A stretch of 64,000 bases of DNA from Prinia subflava (Eukaryota; Chordata; Aves; Passeriformes; Cisticolidae). A program made the translations under genes and the position numbers. Shown piece by piece: positions 1-14,606 of this stretch. Positions within the stretch are counted from its first letter, which is position 1. Every line of letters starts with the position of its first letter. The stretch spans positions 49,915,485-49,979,484 of the forward strand of contig NC_086248.1 of the NCBI RefSeq assembly GCF_021018805.1, in the 5' to 3' direction. The notes beneath the pieces are model-generated. The model was not told the origin of the DNA, did no database searches, and saw only the letters and a program-made list of their open reading frames with translations.

Positions 1-3000
1 TTCATGAAGAGCATTCAGCAAAGATAATGAAAGCAGCATTCAAAGAGCATATCTGTGTCCATATCTGCGTTAGTAACAAAAGGTGTTTTTGTAAGATGGA
101 AAGGATTATTCATATAAAGTCAATGCATCATTTCTTCATTTTCCATTAAGCCCAAAAGTTGGGTTATTTCTCCAGCCTCATTACTGCTTAAAACATATAT
201 TTTTTTCCTCTCCTCACTTTCCTTCCTTTGTAAAAGATGAGTGTAGAAATATGAGAATTATGACACTGTGGTATCCAAAGTGTGGTAGTCTATTCTATTT
301 TGATCTAATAGAAGTCTTCACATAGTCAGGTAAAGTGTCAGAAAGGGAAGAGCAAACGTCAGCAACAATGAAGGTTGACAATATTTTTTATTTGTGTTTT
401 TGTGATTTTAATGTTTCTAAAGTCTTCTGGGGAATGGTAAAGACAAAGTAATTTTGAATTTGTGAAAGACTAGAGATAAGAAAATGGATTTTAAGAGAAT
501 ATATAGCCTTCAGAAGCAAAGGCAGGCACAAGCTTTTTATTACAGTTTTTTTTCTCCCAAAATTCTCAACAGGAGCCCAATTTGCCTTACACTGCTAAAT
601 GCTATAAATATGTTTTATATATATATATATATGTAAAACATCTATAAATTTGTGTTGAGGTATACATACACACCCCCCTCCACCCCAAATGCACACCAAA
701 ATACACACAGGCTTGATTATCACTCTTACCAGAATACTCAAATGTTTCAATATATTTAAGATATTAAGGAACAATCTATTAGATGATATACTAGGACAAG
801 TAGGATTTATGGATCAACTCTTCCATAAATGATCATACCTTAAAGCAGCAACTTTAGTATATGTCCCATTGAGGGGCTGCAGAGAGCAAATCAAATAGGT
901 GACCTCAAGGACATTAGAGCTGTAGGAAAGCAAGGAGGTAAAGGACAGATGGAAGGGGGGATGGAAGATAGGAAGGGGAGGAAATGAATAATTGTCTGCC
1001 TAGCAGTCACAGAAGACATATGTGGGACAATACCCAGTACAATTCTCGAGTACTAATTTTCACATGCCATCAAACTGAAACATCTTAATAGAAGGCTCAG
1101 AGAAGCAACACCTAGGTTGGGAAAACATGATGCATCCAGGATTCAGACTCCTCTGGTGGAGGATGTGTGGACAAGAACAGAATCACAGTTCAGTAGAAAA
1201 AACTGTCAGAGCTGAAAATGATCACCAGTGTATTTCTCCCCCAAAATCAAATTGGATTAGAAGAGAGGAGCAAGCATGGAAGAGGAGTAGCAGGGTTAGA
1301 AAATACACAAAGTAGAGCAGGATCAAAGACAGATTGCAAGAGTTCTGATTTACAGAAAACATACCACAAAAAGGAACTGGATGATCTCAGAACCTTGTAC
1401 TAAAACATTGCAACTTAGATTACAGATCTGAATGTTTAAGAGACACTATGAGAAACAACACAGCTGTTTTCCAACCAAAAACTGTGCTGTTACATTGATC
1501 AACATCTAGATAAAATATAAACATCAACATCTAAAGTAACAAAAACAGACCACAGGAATCTGTATTTAATGCTGAGATCACTGTTTAAAAACAATTAGGG
1601 GTTCTGTATTCAGCTGGGTGTATGAAGCTGGTCATAAAGCAGAGAAAATGCTAGTAATGATGAGTAATTATGCAAGCAGACAAGAAATTAATACTTACAT
1701 CATTCCTGAAAAGAAAGAAAACTTGCATTCTCACTAAATCTTAAACATAACTGAACTATTAACAAATAATAAACTTTTGTTTCTGTTAAAAGGTAAAGCA
1801 AAAATGAATCTGCATGAACCTTCTTGCTATTCTGATATAACAGACTGGTTTCTAGGGGAAAAAAAAAAGATAACATATTTTATGGTGATTCGTTGTTTTA
1901 ATATCAGTCTAAAAGATTAAATGGAAAATTGTACTGCAAGAGTATCTGACATATCTGTAAAAACACATATGCCATGAGTTTCAGAATAACAAAAGGTGTC
2001 AGAAGCAGTCATGAATAGTCATTTTAAAATTAAACATGCTTATAAAAATGGCATAACAGACACCCCTCAGCACTGGTATAATGAAACCAAAAGCCACAAA
2101 ATTCAAGTTTCACAGTATTAATTAGATCATGAAGTGCTAAAAAGAGAAGTTGAAAATTCAGATAAGTAAAACTGTTATTTGTGATATACAGGATGCACTG
2201 GAACTGTGCCAGTTGCAGCAGGGTTTTGGCTGTCCATCTGAGAGGCCATGGTTTGGTGGAGGTTAAGGAGAGAGCCTCTTGTATCAGCAGCAGTAAGGAA
2301 CCAGAAAATGATGAATAAAGATTTACCAATACATACATCTATGTGCTTATCTGAAATGAAAGGTGCACTTTGAGAAGTATTGAAGGAAATTGCTTTTTCA
2401 GTGAGGAAAAAATCCAGTATTCTTTGAAGATAACAGCGGAGTCTGTTCTCAGTAACAATATCTGAAAAAGTCCAGTTAGCAACTCTTGTTCATGCTCATC
2501 ATTTTAGGATGGTAAGAATACAGAGTAACTACAAACATCAGTCAGCTATTTCCTTGGTCAATCTCAATCCTTATTATCTACCACTCATATGGATGCTTAA
2601 ACCACCGTAGAAAAAAACCCCAAACAACCCTACATAGCTGAGAATTTAACCAGGTGGAAGTATCAAATTCCAGCTAAAATACACAAGCAAAGCACTTTGT
2701 AAATGGCCCCCCTCCGCTTCTCACAGTCATTTCAGGATTTCCAAAATGAGTCATGGATTTTGCAGGCAAAATCCTGCAAATGTATGTAAATTGTAACAAA
2801 TACATAAAGTAAATAACTCATAAGTGGCTTTATAATTTGTCTGGTGGAAAAATCTTAGGTGGAACAATCCCAACATAACTATTGTTTTTAGATGTGTTTT
2901 TTCTGAGGTGACTTGAATTGTGGTGGAAGCGACTGAGAAGTACTTGTGCTCATTTTATGCATTTAATGAAACCCGAAGTCTCCGGAAACTGATTCCCTTC

Positions 3001-6000
3001 CCTCTGAAGGAAGCCTCTTTTGACAGTCACATTTTTTCTACTCTAAGATTATCATTTACCATACGCAGACGAAAATTAGGTCACACATGATACGAGCAAT
3101 TAAAAGGGAAATGATCTTTAACCAAGTGCAAATATTAATGTGCCTACACTCAGGTGTCAGCATTCCCAGCACAGTCAGCATTGACCAAGGTGGGCCAGGC
3201 CCTGGCGCTTGATTCCAGGGCAGGGAAATGCTCCTCAAGCTGCTTCACAGTGCCTTTTGCAGTGTCCCACTCCAGCAGGAGCTGTGCTCACCAGCTGTGC
3301 CGGTGAACATGCAAATGTATCTCATGTGGAACTGAGCCACATCCTGCACATCTTCACAAACAACTGCAGCTCTCAAACACATCTGGTGATTCAACACTCA
3401 GGGTTCCCTTGGAACTCCTGGGCAACGGGAAGGTATGGCACAGAAATGACTCCTGATTATCTGCCAATATCGAGGCGATAGCAGCACTTACCCAACTAAA
3501 GCAAGAGCACACACAACACCTTTAGCCATATGCTAATCTATAAAATCTTATTTTCAATAAAAGCAATTTCAAAAACTTGCAGGGGAGCAAGAATGGTTTT
3601 AACTCTCAGGAAGAAAACTGAGGATTTGATGTAACTTTCCCACCCTATGTCACTGCATTTCAGTGAAGGACTGGTTACAACCAGACTGGCAGGAAATTAG
3701 ATGTGCACGCTTGGTACATGCCACCTACTGCATGCCATAGGTGACTGGGGTGAACCTCCTAGTCCTGATTTCTCCTAGGGCAAAACACAAAACAGTTCAA
3801 CCTGTTTATCCCCCCCTTTCTGGCACAGAAAACCTTTATATCTTCTTTATAAATAACATACCAAAAAAACCCAATTCCCCATTTTTTAAACCATCAAGAC
3901 AAAAATCTTGTGATAGTAAGGAAAGGCTTTGATACCCTGGAGAGTGCCTTATGATGAGGGGGGCCAGGCCCATGAAATGGAGCTTCCAGTAACCGGTTGG
4001 TTCCTGTGGGACTGTCTGGCAGCAGGTTTGTTTGGTTTTGTAAAAGAACATTACTTACTGCTAGCACCACAGAGATCTATAAAGTGTTTGTAATTGTACA
4101 TTTTGTGCTGAGGAATACCATTACTAATACTCACATAAGCTTTTACACAGATAAGTAATATGATAATTATGAACTTGCAAGTATCTGTACTCATTTTACA
4201 TTGCACTAATAAACTGTGGGGAAAGAGTGTTTAAACTTAGAATCTGGGACTAGAATCTTTCTTTTGGCTATAAAGAAAGCACTTGAACTGAGAAGGATAT
4301 TTTGCAGTAATAATAATAGGTCCCAAATTCTTCCTGTGTTATTGCCAGAGGGCAGCCTCCCACACAAATTCTGCATTACAATATTGAATTGAAGCTGCTA
4401 GTTGAATAATACAGCCTATCATTATGGGCTATCATCAAAATAATATTTTCCTTGGTTCTTTTTTTCTCGACAAACAGCTACATTCCTTGAACTATCTCAT
4501 GAAATTTTTGTGATATTATTATAAATGAGATTGTTTTACACTGCTTAATGGGAAATCAGACATCACCACAGGTCAAATATACTGAATATTGAATATAAAG
4601 CACTAGTCATGCAATGCAGGACTACAAACTCATTTCAGGTGAGGTGATGACACAACAAGGAATTTCAGATGAGGAAAAGACATTCCATGGCAAGGAATTT
4701 GTTTCCTGTGGTGTTCTAACATGTCCTAAAACATTTCTAATTTTCTGTTATTTAACGTGCATAACTATTTTTCCAGGTTGTTTTTCATTCAATACTGACT
4801 CAAGAAATGTAAACTTTTTTTATGAATCATGCAATGAACTGAAATGGTTGTGCTGGAAAACATACCCTTTGCTGAAATCATCCTAGTTACTAGTTACTGA
4901 TAAATTAGGATGTAATTGGTTTCCTCATCTCAAGATATTAGTGCTTTCAATTAATTGTGCAATGTCTTCTTTAGTCAATGGAAAGAGATCAGTATATCCA
5001 GACAGCAGATCATTCTATGCCAAAACATATGTTTAACACAAACCAAATAATTTTTAGAGAGGCAAAGTTCAGCCAGGATTATCTCTTTGCATCCAGTGCT
5101 AATACAAATCTACACTGTGATCCAGATGCCTGAAGGCAAAAGTCTGCTTTCCATTGGTCTGTTTTGCTGCAGGGGAAATCTCAGTGTTTAACTCGATATC
5201 CAAACCCTTTTTTTGTTATTATTACCACTTACTTACATCAGTGGAGTCATTTACCAAAACCCCACATACAAAGCCTTTCTAAAGTATGTCTGCTACTTTT
5301 AGCTTTTTTTCTTAGGTAATTTTGATTTCTTCCTCTAAAATTATGCCAAAATTAGACAGAAGGGATATAATTAAAGATTCCATCTAAACACAACTTCTGC
5401 ATGATTCCACAATAACAAACTGCAGACAGTGTAAGCTTTTCATCTCTAAACTCCCTTTGAAAATAAGTTTATTTTTGCCAAACACAGTCAAATTTGAAGA
5501 ATAACCTTTATTTAACTGCAAATCTTGGAAAATTTTGCAAGTTGTAGGGAAGTTTTTTTTGTTATTGTTGTTTTTTGGTTGTTTTTTTTAATACACTGGA
5601 GTTAACAGTGCAAACCAGCAAAATTAAATTATCCATCCTGGTTAAATCTCTGCAAGAAAGTGCTTCTTGTGTGACTTGGACAAGTAAAAGCATGAACTAA
5701 TTCTGTTTAAGAATATAGTATCACTCAAAAATTTTGCAAAATAATGCAACAATCAATCACATTTCAAGCATTTCTGACAGTGTAAGTGGGAGAATCAAGC
5801 TGTCGAAAAGGTTTACTGAATTTACATGTTTGGATCCCTTTGTTATACTCTCAAACTTTCTCAATGCACTAAAACTCCTTACAAACTATAAAAGTATGTA
5901 CTCTTAAAGCATTGATTATGGTGTTTTGGAGATGCCACAGAACTCAAAAGAACCATTTTGTTACATGCTGAATTCTTTCCTCAACAATGGAGTTTTTCTA

Positions 6001-6429
6001 ATGAAGTACCACACACACAAGACATTTTGAAGACCCTGAGACCTCAAACATGTTTTGAAACTGGGAATTACTTTGAAACTTTGAAGTATTTTCAAGCAAA
6101 TTCTGTTGTCTAAAGACCAACATTTCATAACTCCATGGTGGTTGGTTTATCAGCCACATTTCCACCTATGTGGTGACAGAGAAGCTCCTTTAAATGCCTG
6201 CAACCTAAAACACTGCCACCAGCAGTCTGAAATACCAGAGTGAGTGTCCCATAAGACAACACCACCTGTGTGGGTGTCATCCTTCCAAAACCACTGCAGC
6301 ATTCTAGCATAAAACCCCTCTCCAAAGCAGCCAAGTTCTGCTGGGCAAGCTGAGTTGGAGGGGAGAACCATCCTATTTAGCACTACTGTCACAGAACAGA
6401 AATCTTAGCTGGTGGTAAAAAGTTGTTTT

Positions 6430-6430
6430 A

Positions 6431-6474
<44 letters not shown>
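6430..6474. repeat. (AAT)n microsatellite
   Basis: A pure AAT trinucleotide run of about 14 units, ending in ATAACAACTA. On the gene strand it reads (ATT)n. Such runs are length-variable and have no visible coding role here; a poly-isoleucine frame across it is an artefact of the repeat. Confidence 0.97.
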
Positions 6475-6477
<3 letters not shown>

Positions 6478-7230
6478 CTACTATGGGACAATTTTTTCTT
6501 GGTATTTTCTTTTTTTTCCAAGTGATGTGAGATAAAAAAACAGTGTTTGAAACTGTGCTATGGGTGTATCTCCTTGGTCTGAATACATAGTGGCTGCAAG
6601 GGCTCAGAAATGCCAATTCTTGTTTAAACTAAACTCTGAGGCCTGGAAAGACCTGGGGCATAACTTAACTATGCTGTACAAAATGTAGCAATTTTTAAAA
6701 TAATAGTAATTTTGAAAGTCAAAAGAAGACCTTGCTTTAAAATCATGCTGAACATCCCAATGACATAAATTTTGCAGCTCTGTGATGTCCATCCTCAGTT
6801 ACCTATGAGTAATTACTTTCTGCAAATAATTTAGCAAGGATCCTGCTATTTCACCTCATAAAACAGGTTATATTGAATACAACTCAGATCTACTGTTTAT
6901 GTACAATCAATATTAAAGTGTAAAAGGCAAAGAATCCTGAACTGACACCAAACAAATTAAATATTCTACAATTATGTCAAGTAATTCTTACCACTCTCTG
7001 TGGTTTGATTTCAATACAAATTAATCACATGTATTTCAAACTCCTCTTTTAACTTCAGTTAGGCTTTCCCACTCTGACCCACTCCAACTACACCTCACAG
7101 CTTTGCCTTCTATACAACACTTCCCATGGTCCCTAAAGCCAGAAATGATTATATAATTTAGGTTTGTCAGTGAGCCAGAGACACAGGCACAGTATCCCCC
7201 TTAGTCACAACTACACTTTTGAACAGGCTG

Positions 7231-7310
7231 GACACCCAAAAAACCAAACAAAAACAAAAAACAAACAAAAAACCACAAACCCCTACCAAAAAAAACAAAA
7301 CCAAAAAATT
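7231..7310. repeat. A/C-rich low-complexity tract
   Basis: About 80 nt made almost entirely of A and C in an irregular AAAC/AAAAC pattern. On the MAN1A1-sense strand it is a G/U-rich tract. It has no clear repeat unit and no poly(A)-tail signature. Confidence 0.85.
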
Positions 7311-10300
7311 TCCAGTTTATTATGTTTCCAGAAATAAAAATATTGTTTACTCCAGTTGAAATTTTTTCATTAAGGCAAGGCATAACTGTTCTTCAAAGCT
7401 TCAGATGCACTTGAAGGTTATATGCTACATTGATTCTTCATAAAAAGGTAGGCCCCTTAATGCCTAACAATATTGCTACATCACAGCACATCACACAAGT
7501 CACAATAAATAACCTTAAAACTACACAACTGGTCAACGTATAGAGAGCAAACATTTAATGGAAAATATATTCTTTCATATAGGAATTCTTCTGGGTTGCT
7601 TACTGGCAAGTAGTAATGTGGTCTTATTGGAAATAGTGACTAAAAACCAGATAGAGGTCTGCTTTCAAAGGGGTAAAAAGTGACATAAAGACAAAATTTC
7701 CATCTGAAAGGGAAAAAAAAGCACAGACTTCCATACTTAGATGTTTATTCCTGATTGATCCAACAGGTTAACAACAATCTGGGTTCTTTTCTGTATGTGA
7801 CAGCTGAGCATCATCCCATAAACACAAGCCCCATACAGATTCCCCTTTAATAGTTAAAGGGGTAAAAATAGACATGTTAAAAAGATTCCTTGATCCTGCA
7901 AGGTTGGGTATTTGTTAGGATTACTTAACTCACTAAATGAATTATAATTTTAGATTTTTTTATTTCTATAAATCTGAGAGGTAAATTACAGAAACACTCA
8001 AGCAATCTGATTGATCAGTCATAAACTACTTAAGGTTTATAGAAAGAAAGAGAAATTATAATTCTAGCATGGAGAAGCCAGATTGTGACTGCTTACTAGG
8101 AAGAAGAAAAAAGGGATCATGAACTAGTGGTATTTTAAGAAACTGTTACAGATGGCATTTTAGAAGTACTGAAGAGGAAATATCTAAACAAAGGATTTGT
8201 GTGAGGGAGGAAAACAAATAAGGAAGCAAATAATGGAATAAAAGTGGCTTTGCCAGTTCGTGCTTCTTATTCCCAAAAATAAGACAAACCTGTCTGACAA
8301 CCCACCACTGCTTTATATACTTCTCCCTCTACAGCACTTTCTACTCCTCTTTTAAGCCAGAAGAATCCACAAGAGCTATACCACACTGTTTACTTAAATA
8401 AGCAAGTGAGCCATAGAAGGAGCTTCAAATTTCACAGCACAAGCAGAAGTGAAAAACAGATGCTGAAGATGAACTGAAAACACAAAGCAACATGAGAAAT
8501 ATGGAAGTGCAACTGAAACTTTAGAAAGAAAAGGAAATCCCCTTACAAACCACTGATTTAATTACTTAAATTGTACTTTAGAGACAAAAGGACGTTTTAC
8601 AAGCAAACATACTCAAGAATTGGCAAGTATTTTCAGCTGAAGAATAGTACAGTGAACTTTTAATCATATTTGATAATAAGAGTTCTACAAACAACACAGT
8701 AAGTGTCCCATGATCACTAAGTGGTGAGGAATGAGGCAGGATGAACTGAAACAACAGAAAATATAAGGAGAATAATGCTTAGGTGGATGTCTTTGGTATG
8801 CCAAAAGACAAAAGCACATATATATATGTTTACACCCAGATGCATGCAAGGAGAGAGCAAGTCTGGCTATGATGATACAGGACGAGCAGAGAAAACCAAC
8901 TATTTTCTGAAGAACATTTGCAAAGTTAAACAAACATCCAGTTCATCTCTTAATCCAGAAATAATAATTTAAAAATAACCACTGATACCCATAATCTGTT
9001 GTGAGTGTTTTCTGATTTGAAGCATAAATCAAAACAAAATCAAATAAAATACTAATCAGAAATGAGGCACATTAGATCTGCAATGTATGCAGGCTTCAGT
9101 GGCTTAGCATTTCCTAAGCCTAGATGACAGCATATTTGTTTACTCACAGTATTATGGAAGAGTCATCTACTGAAGGTCAAAACTAGGCAGATGTGCAAGG
9201 ATTCAGAATGAATAACCAAGAACCCAGCACTTCATGCCAATTTTTCTGCCACAGCAAAGGAAACTATCTCAACAGAAGTCCTCTTTCACTTTTGTGCCAG
9301 GTAAGAAACAAATCCCTTTTGCATTACCACCTTGCACTGTTTGCAGCTGACATCTGTAGTGCCCCACAGCAGTTGTTGTGAGAAGGTAGGTACAAAACAA
9401 TAATCTACCACACAGTTTGAACTATATGCAAAAAGAACATTGATATATTAACAGTTAAGGAGGTATTTAGATAAGGACTATGTAAAAGACCAATTTTTAA
9501 CCTGAACACTTTAAGCATGCTTAAATTTACTATGTAGAGCAAGGTATTGTGTTGCAATTACAAATATATGCTAGGGGTTTGTATTCACAAGTTTCTCTAA
9601 CAGCTCAAAAACAAACAAACAACATGCCTCAAGCTGCTGTACTACTGAACTTGTACAGAACTTATTAAAGCCTGTTGTGAAAAAATGATTAGCGTGCATG
9701 TAAGCAACCAGCCAAAGTCCCAGGATTATTACCAGGCAGCAGTTAACAGGCCCCTTCAATGATGAGAAAGTTCAGGAGTCACGAACTCCCTCCTGCTCCC
9801 ACACACAGATGTGCTTCATTTGGCTTTCTATCTCACTGCTGTTTGAAAGGAAGGTGGAAGATGAGCCTGCCTGAACTGACATGCCAGGGGTTGCTGTAGG
9901 ACTGGCCCTGAGCAGTTTAGTGCAAAGCCAGAAGCAAACACAGCCAATCAAGCAACATGCCAATGTCCGTCCCACTATGGGGAAAAGGTGCATTCATAAA
10001 TACAGAGCAAGCAGGGAACAGTGGAAAATGGTGATTGTCAAGGAGGCAGCCACTCAAAAGAAAACATCACCAACACAGGCACATGTGGAATTCTTTTTTA
10101 TTCACTTTCTTGTGATGAGTAATGCTGGGGTTTACTATCAGTGTGAAGAAAGCTGATGTGTCCTTACGAATACACGAATACACCCCACAGGTGTAATTTT
10201 CAATATTCTTCGCCAAGCAGTGCAAAGAAACCATTTTCTTTACCAGCTAGTATCACAGCTAGCAATCCTGAGTTGGACCAAGGAATGGCTGACATGTCTG

Positions 10301-10814
10301 GAGCCAGAAACTGGAGGCAAGAGCAACTTCAAGAAAGCTGAAAACACAGGGCTACCTTTAAACCATAACTGCCCAAAGCAAAACCACTCCTTGGGAGAGG
10401 GTAGAAAACAGTGAAGCTCTTGTAGCAGGTATTCCTCTTGTTTCTTGATATGAAGGACATGCTTATCACACATTTGAGAACAGGTACAAAGAGTACAAAT
10501 TGGCTAGAAAACTTTCAGAGTAGCACATGTCCTAGTGCTCTTAGTCTACCTAAAATAATACTAAAAGGACTTCAGGAAGAGTGATGAGCAGCATATTAAC
10601 AGACAAAACCACTGTTCTGAAATGAATAAATATATTTCTGTATATATTCTTTTGTGTGCAACATATATCAACTTAAATTTCCCAGTTTAAACTGTAGAAC
10701 GAGAAGGACAAAAACTGTAATTGGCAAGCAAAAGCAGTTGTAGTAGTTTTGTGGCAAAGATGGATTCAACATAATTTTTTATGTGTTTTAGTCACCAAAA
10801 AGCAGTAGTTTTTA

Positions 10815-10973
<159 letters not shown>

Positions 10974-11016
10974 CTAATATCGGTATTGAGTACACGGTAC
11001 AATCCACCTCAGCACA

Positions 11017-11470
11017 GTGAAGCGTCCCTGCTCCTTTGGAGTGATGTCAAAGGAACGAAGCAGCACAGCCTGTTTTCCCTCGGACCTGCTGAGGAGAGGA
11101 CACCCAGCAGGATCAACAGTGACAATGCCCAGATGCTCCTGGCGCGCCTGGCACCGAGCCAGTGGTACAGCCAGACCCGACACCCCTGGCTGCCCCTGCC
11201 AGGGACCCTGTGCTCAGGGAAGGGGCCACGAGCCAAGGATGGTGCTGCACCCTGCCTGGCTGGCAGCTCCCTGCCCCCAAGTTCCACGTGTCCTGGAGCG
11301 TGGGGACGCAGCTGCAGGGACGGCACCTTTGCTCTGTGTCAGGTTTGTAACAGGGGCTTGGCTTGCTGCAGGAGCCTGAGCCACGTGGCTGCTGCACTGC
11401 CCACCTGCTGCACAGGCAGCCTGTAGCAAAAACAGCCCCCCACATCACCGAGAAAATAAACCCCACGCAA
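11017..11470. other. GC-rich patch just 5' of exon 5
   Basis: About 450 nt of clearly GC-rich sequence inside AT-rich intron 4, starting roughly 110 nt upstream of exon 5 in transcript orientation. It contains about a dozen CpGs by eye, including GGCGCGCC near 11141, too few for a classical CpG island at this base composition. Several frames stay open across it on both strands, which is expected where T and A are scarce; the longest starts with TTG at 10986, and none resembles a known protein. A plus-strand AATAAA lies at 11455-11460. It could be an old repeat remnant, a regulatory element or an antisense transcript end; I cannot tell which. Confidence 0.5.
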
Positions 11471-14400
11471 TCTGCAGCGCTACAGTCTTTATGGACTCAG
11501 CTGGCTTATACCCAGAGAGTGCCAGTGCCACAGGTAATCACAAAATTGGAATATACCCCTGCGGCCAACTGAGACTTAGCTGACATGCAGCATCTAAAGA
11601 GTTTCAGCATTCATTTCAAAAACATGAAGCAGAAAGACCCCAAATGCTTACCATACACTCACAAGAATGATAGACAATTTAACAAGAAGAACTTTTATGT
11701 CCAGGTAAACAGTTAAAAAGCTGGAACAAAGAGGATTTTGCTTTCCTTCAGCCGCCAGCTCAGGTTACAGTAACCTTACTGTTTGTGCACTGGGTGCTCT
11801 ACTAAGAGAGTTTTTAATTAGAAGCAATATTGTTCCAACTTAAATATAGAAACCTATTTAGTGATTTCAATATGTGGATGTTCGAGGCCTATTTGCTTGG
11901 AATTACACTGGGATCCTGTGCAACACTGAAAGGGATTATCCCAGGTGTAGTAGTCAAAATAGCAAAGTCACCTTCATTGTTCTTTCTTTCTAATAATGGT
12001 TCCTTTCAATTTATTTTTTTCTCTTCAGACATATTTATGACGGACTTATTTATTTACGTATTAGAAATCAGCTTGTACATCTGATATATCTTGTGGTGCA
12101 GCCATGCATATATGTTTATGTTTATATTTGCTGGGCAAAACAAAGTAATGAAGAAATGTCCCTCAAAAATAAAACTTATTTCCACAAAAATAAAATACAA
12201 TACATAAAATACCACTTCCTAAAAGCCACACTTAATGAAGGTTTTTATTATTGAAAAATATGTGATCAGCAGTGAATATAACAGTCTGGGACAATCACGG
12301 TACCATAAAGAAGCTCCAGACTAACCCATCCTACTGTCTCTCCATATGATACAGATCTCAAGATTTCTGTGACAACAGTCCAAGGTTCAGAATTATAGCA
12401 AAAGATATTTTGAGGGAGGTTATGTAATTTCAAGACATATGTCTGGAGTCAAAAAACTTTCTTGAGTGGATTGCACTCAAGTGCTGGGGAAACTTGAAGC
12501 AAAGCAGCAGGGAAAACAATTTGCTTGGAAATCCCTTCATAATCCATGATATTTCTGACTTCCCCATTACCAATTATGCAGATTCTGATAAGAATTAGTT
12601 ATGGATTTGTGATCTTTATCCAGCATATAATTCAGTGTTCCCAAGGGTTAAAGCCTTGGTGAACACCCAGAAATGGTTGGTGCAGAACATAATCCTCAGC
12701 AGATTTCCTTGGGAGGAGCAAGGGACAGTAACCTACCCAGAGCACACCAGCTTTCCCTTGTTTCACAGCCACATTTTTCACCTTGGTCTGCTGAAGCCAA
12801 ACCTATCCTTTGCTCTTTTAGCACAAGAGAGGCCTCCCTCAGCCTTTCACAGCATATGGTATGACCAGCTCATCAGCCTCTCTGCCCTGACATATTGAAG
12901 TTCTGACAGGAGAGTGGATACAATCATTTTCCTAAGCCATGGGGCACACCAGGACCCTGATATTCTGTAGAAGCATCTGCTGCACAGCATAAATCCCCTA
13001 CCTTTAGCCATACATAAAGGGGCTAGATACATATCTTATGGAATGTTGTTAATGGTGCCATATGTATTCTTTTAAGATGTTTATGTAAGGACAAGAGGAG
13101 ATCTCCCCTTCAAAACACACACACTTAACCACAGCAGAGGCAGCAGGGTTCAGTACCTGCTGTACCTTGCAGGCTGCATCAAGCCTTCATCATTAAAAAG
13201 CTTAGACGTGAGTTCAAAATGAGATCTTTTACAGTAATTGCTTCTGGACAAAAGTGTGATGTTTTAGCATCTTAATTAGATGTAGAGCAATAATGCTTTA
13301 CTTTCAAATATTTCTACCAACTCTATTATATTTTTAAAATTCTACTTTAATTCTTTTATACATAACACAAATTCTCTCAAAATAAAAATTGCCTACTTCA
13401 TGGAAATGTTACAAACAACGGCTATCAAAAAATAAACACGAGATACAAACCAGTAAGTATTGCTCCGCGTATGGATATAGAAGGAAAAAGTAATTCAGTC
13501 CTGACAAAACTAGCACCCTGAACACCAGCATTAGAATATACAGTGAAGCCAGGCATGCTAACTTCGTTCTTGTCCAAAATCCACCTCTTACAATGCACTA
13601 AACAATTTTTATAGTAGGCAATTAGGAAAAAAGGATTTAAGAATATTTTTAAACCATTGTACAATTTTGAAACAAGCGCTGAGGTGAAGATGTACTTCTT
13701 GTTTACATGGGAATTTCAACTGGATATTACTAACACATGCTGGTGATTCTCCTTCCCCTTCCAAAGTTAAAAATAAAAATCAACTATGGACATGTTCTAA
13801 TTTTATCTCTAGGTCTCATTTAACATGGCTGAACAACTGACTGGTAAATCACTATCTATGAAGTAGAACAGCATAGACAATAATGACAAGACTACGACAA
13901 CACTGAATGACTGAGCACAATAAATTGTAGCCTCATGCAGTAAAATTATACTCTTTCAGCAAGGGTAAAGGGTGCAGATAAATAAAGGAACCACTTTATT
14001 TCTCAATTTGCAACTTTAACAGTTAATAATAAGAAAAGCAGGTGCTGCGATTATTGCACATCATCCACAACATTCACAGTATTTTTCTTCTGCAGAAATT
14101 TACAGTATTGGACAAGAAATAAATATTGTGCTGGGTAAGATATTTTTTTGCGTAATAAAAGTAAATAAACAACAGGTACTTCTACTTATTATCTCCACTT
14201 CTGAATCAAATTTCAACTTTTGCCAAGCCCCGATCATTCCCCACTACCATCCAGTGAAGCGATTGTTTGGTAAGCACAAACCATGACAGCCATTACTGAG
14301 AAGCACAAAACAAAGGCAGAAATGACAGAGCACAAAAATGAGAGACGTTATATATAATAAAGGAAAATACCTAAAGCAAAATTTCCCATCCCAGTGGTTA

Positions 14401-14551
14401 TCTTTAGAGCCTCAATGACCTTTCCTGGCTTTTTCTCATGAATACTCATCCAGAAGTAATGAAAGGTTACTTACATGAAGTTCTCCAACTGGGTCAGACC
14501 TGTGAAAAGCTGTCACAGTCCCATAGCTGAACCCACCCTTCACTCCATACT

Positions 14552-14606
14552 TAGTTTAAATATTTACCTACAAATATAAAATATAGTTTAAATATTTACC
14601 TACAAA
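14552..14606. repeat. Two-copy tandem duplication, 32-nt period
   Basis: The 23-mer at 14552-14574, beginning TAGTTTAAATATTTACC and ending CTACAAA, recurs exactly at 14584-14606, separated by 9 nt. This is a small local duplication with no coding consequence. Confidence 0.95.

Noticed and set aside
6125..6392. Two overlapping minus-strand frames of 69 and 80 codons, considered as a possible MAN1A1 exon 6
   Set aside because: Neither translation contains the expected GH47 sequence and there are no matching splice sites in the right phase.
10986..11426. 146-codon plus-strand frame and its overlapping frames
   Set aside because: It starts at TTG, and long frames appear on both strands at once because the patch is GC-rich; no resemblance to a known protein.
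11017..11470. CpG island or promoter
   Set aside because: Only about a dozen CpGs by eye in over 400 GC-rich bases, which is well depleted, and there is no evidence of a transcription start.
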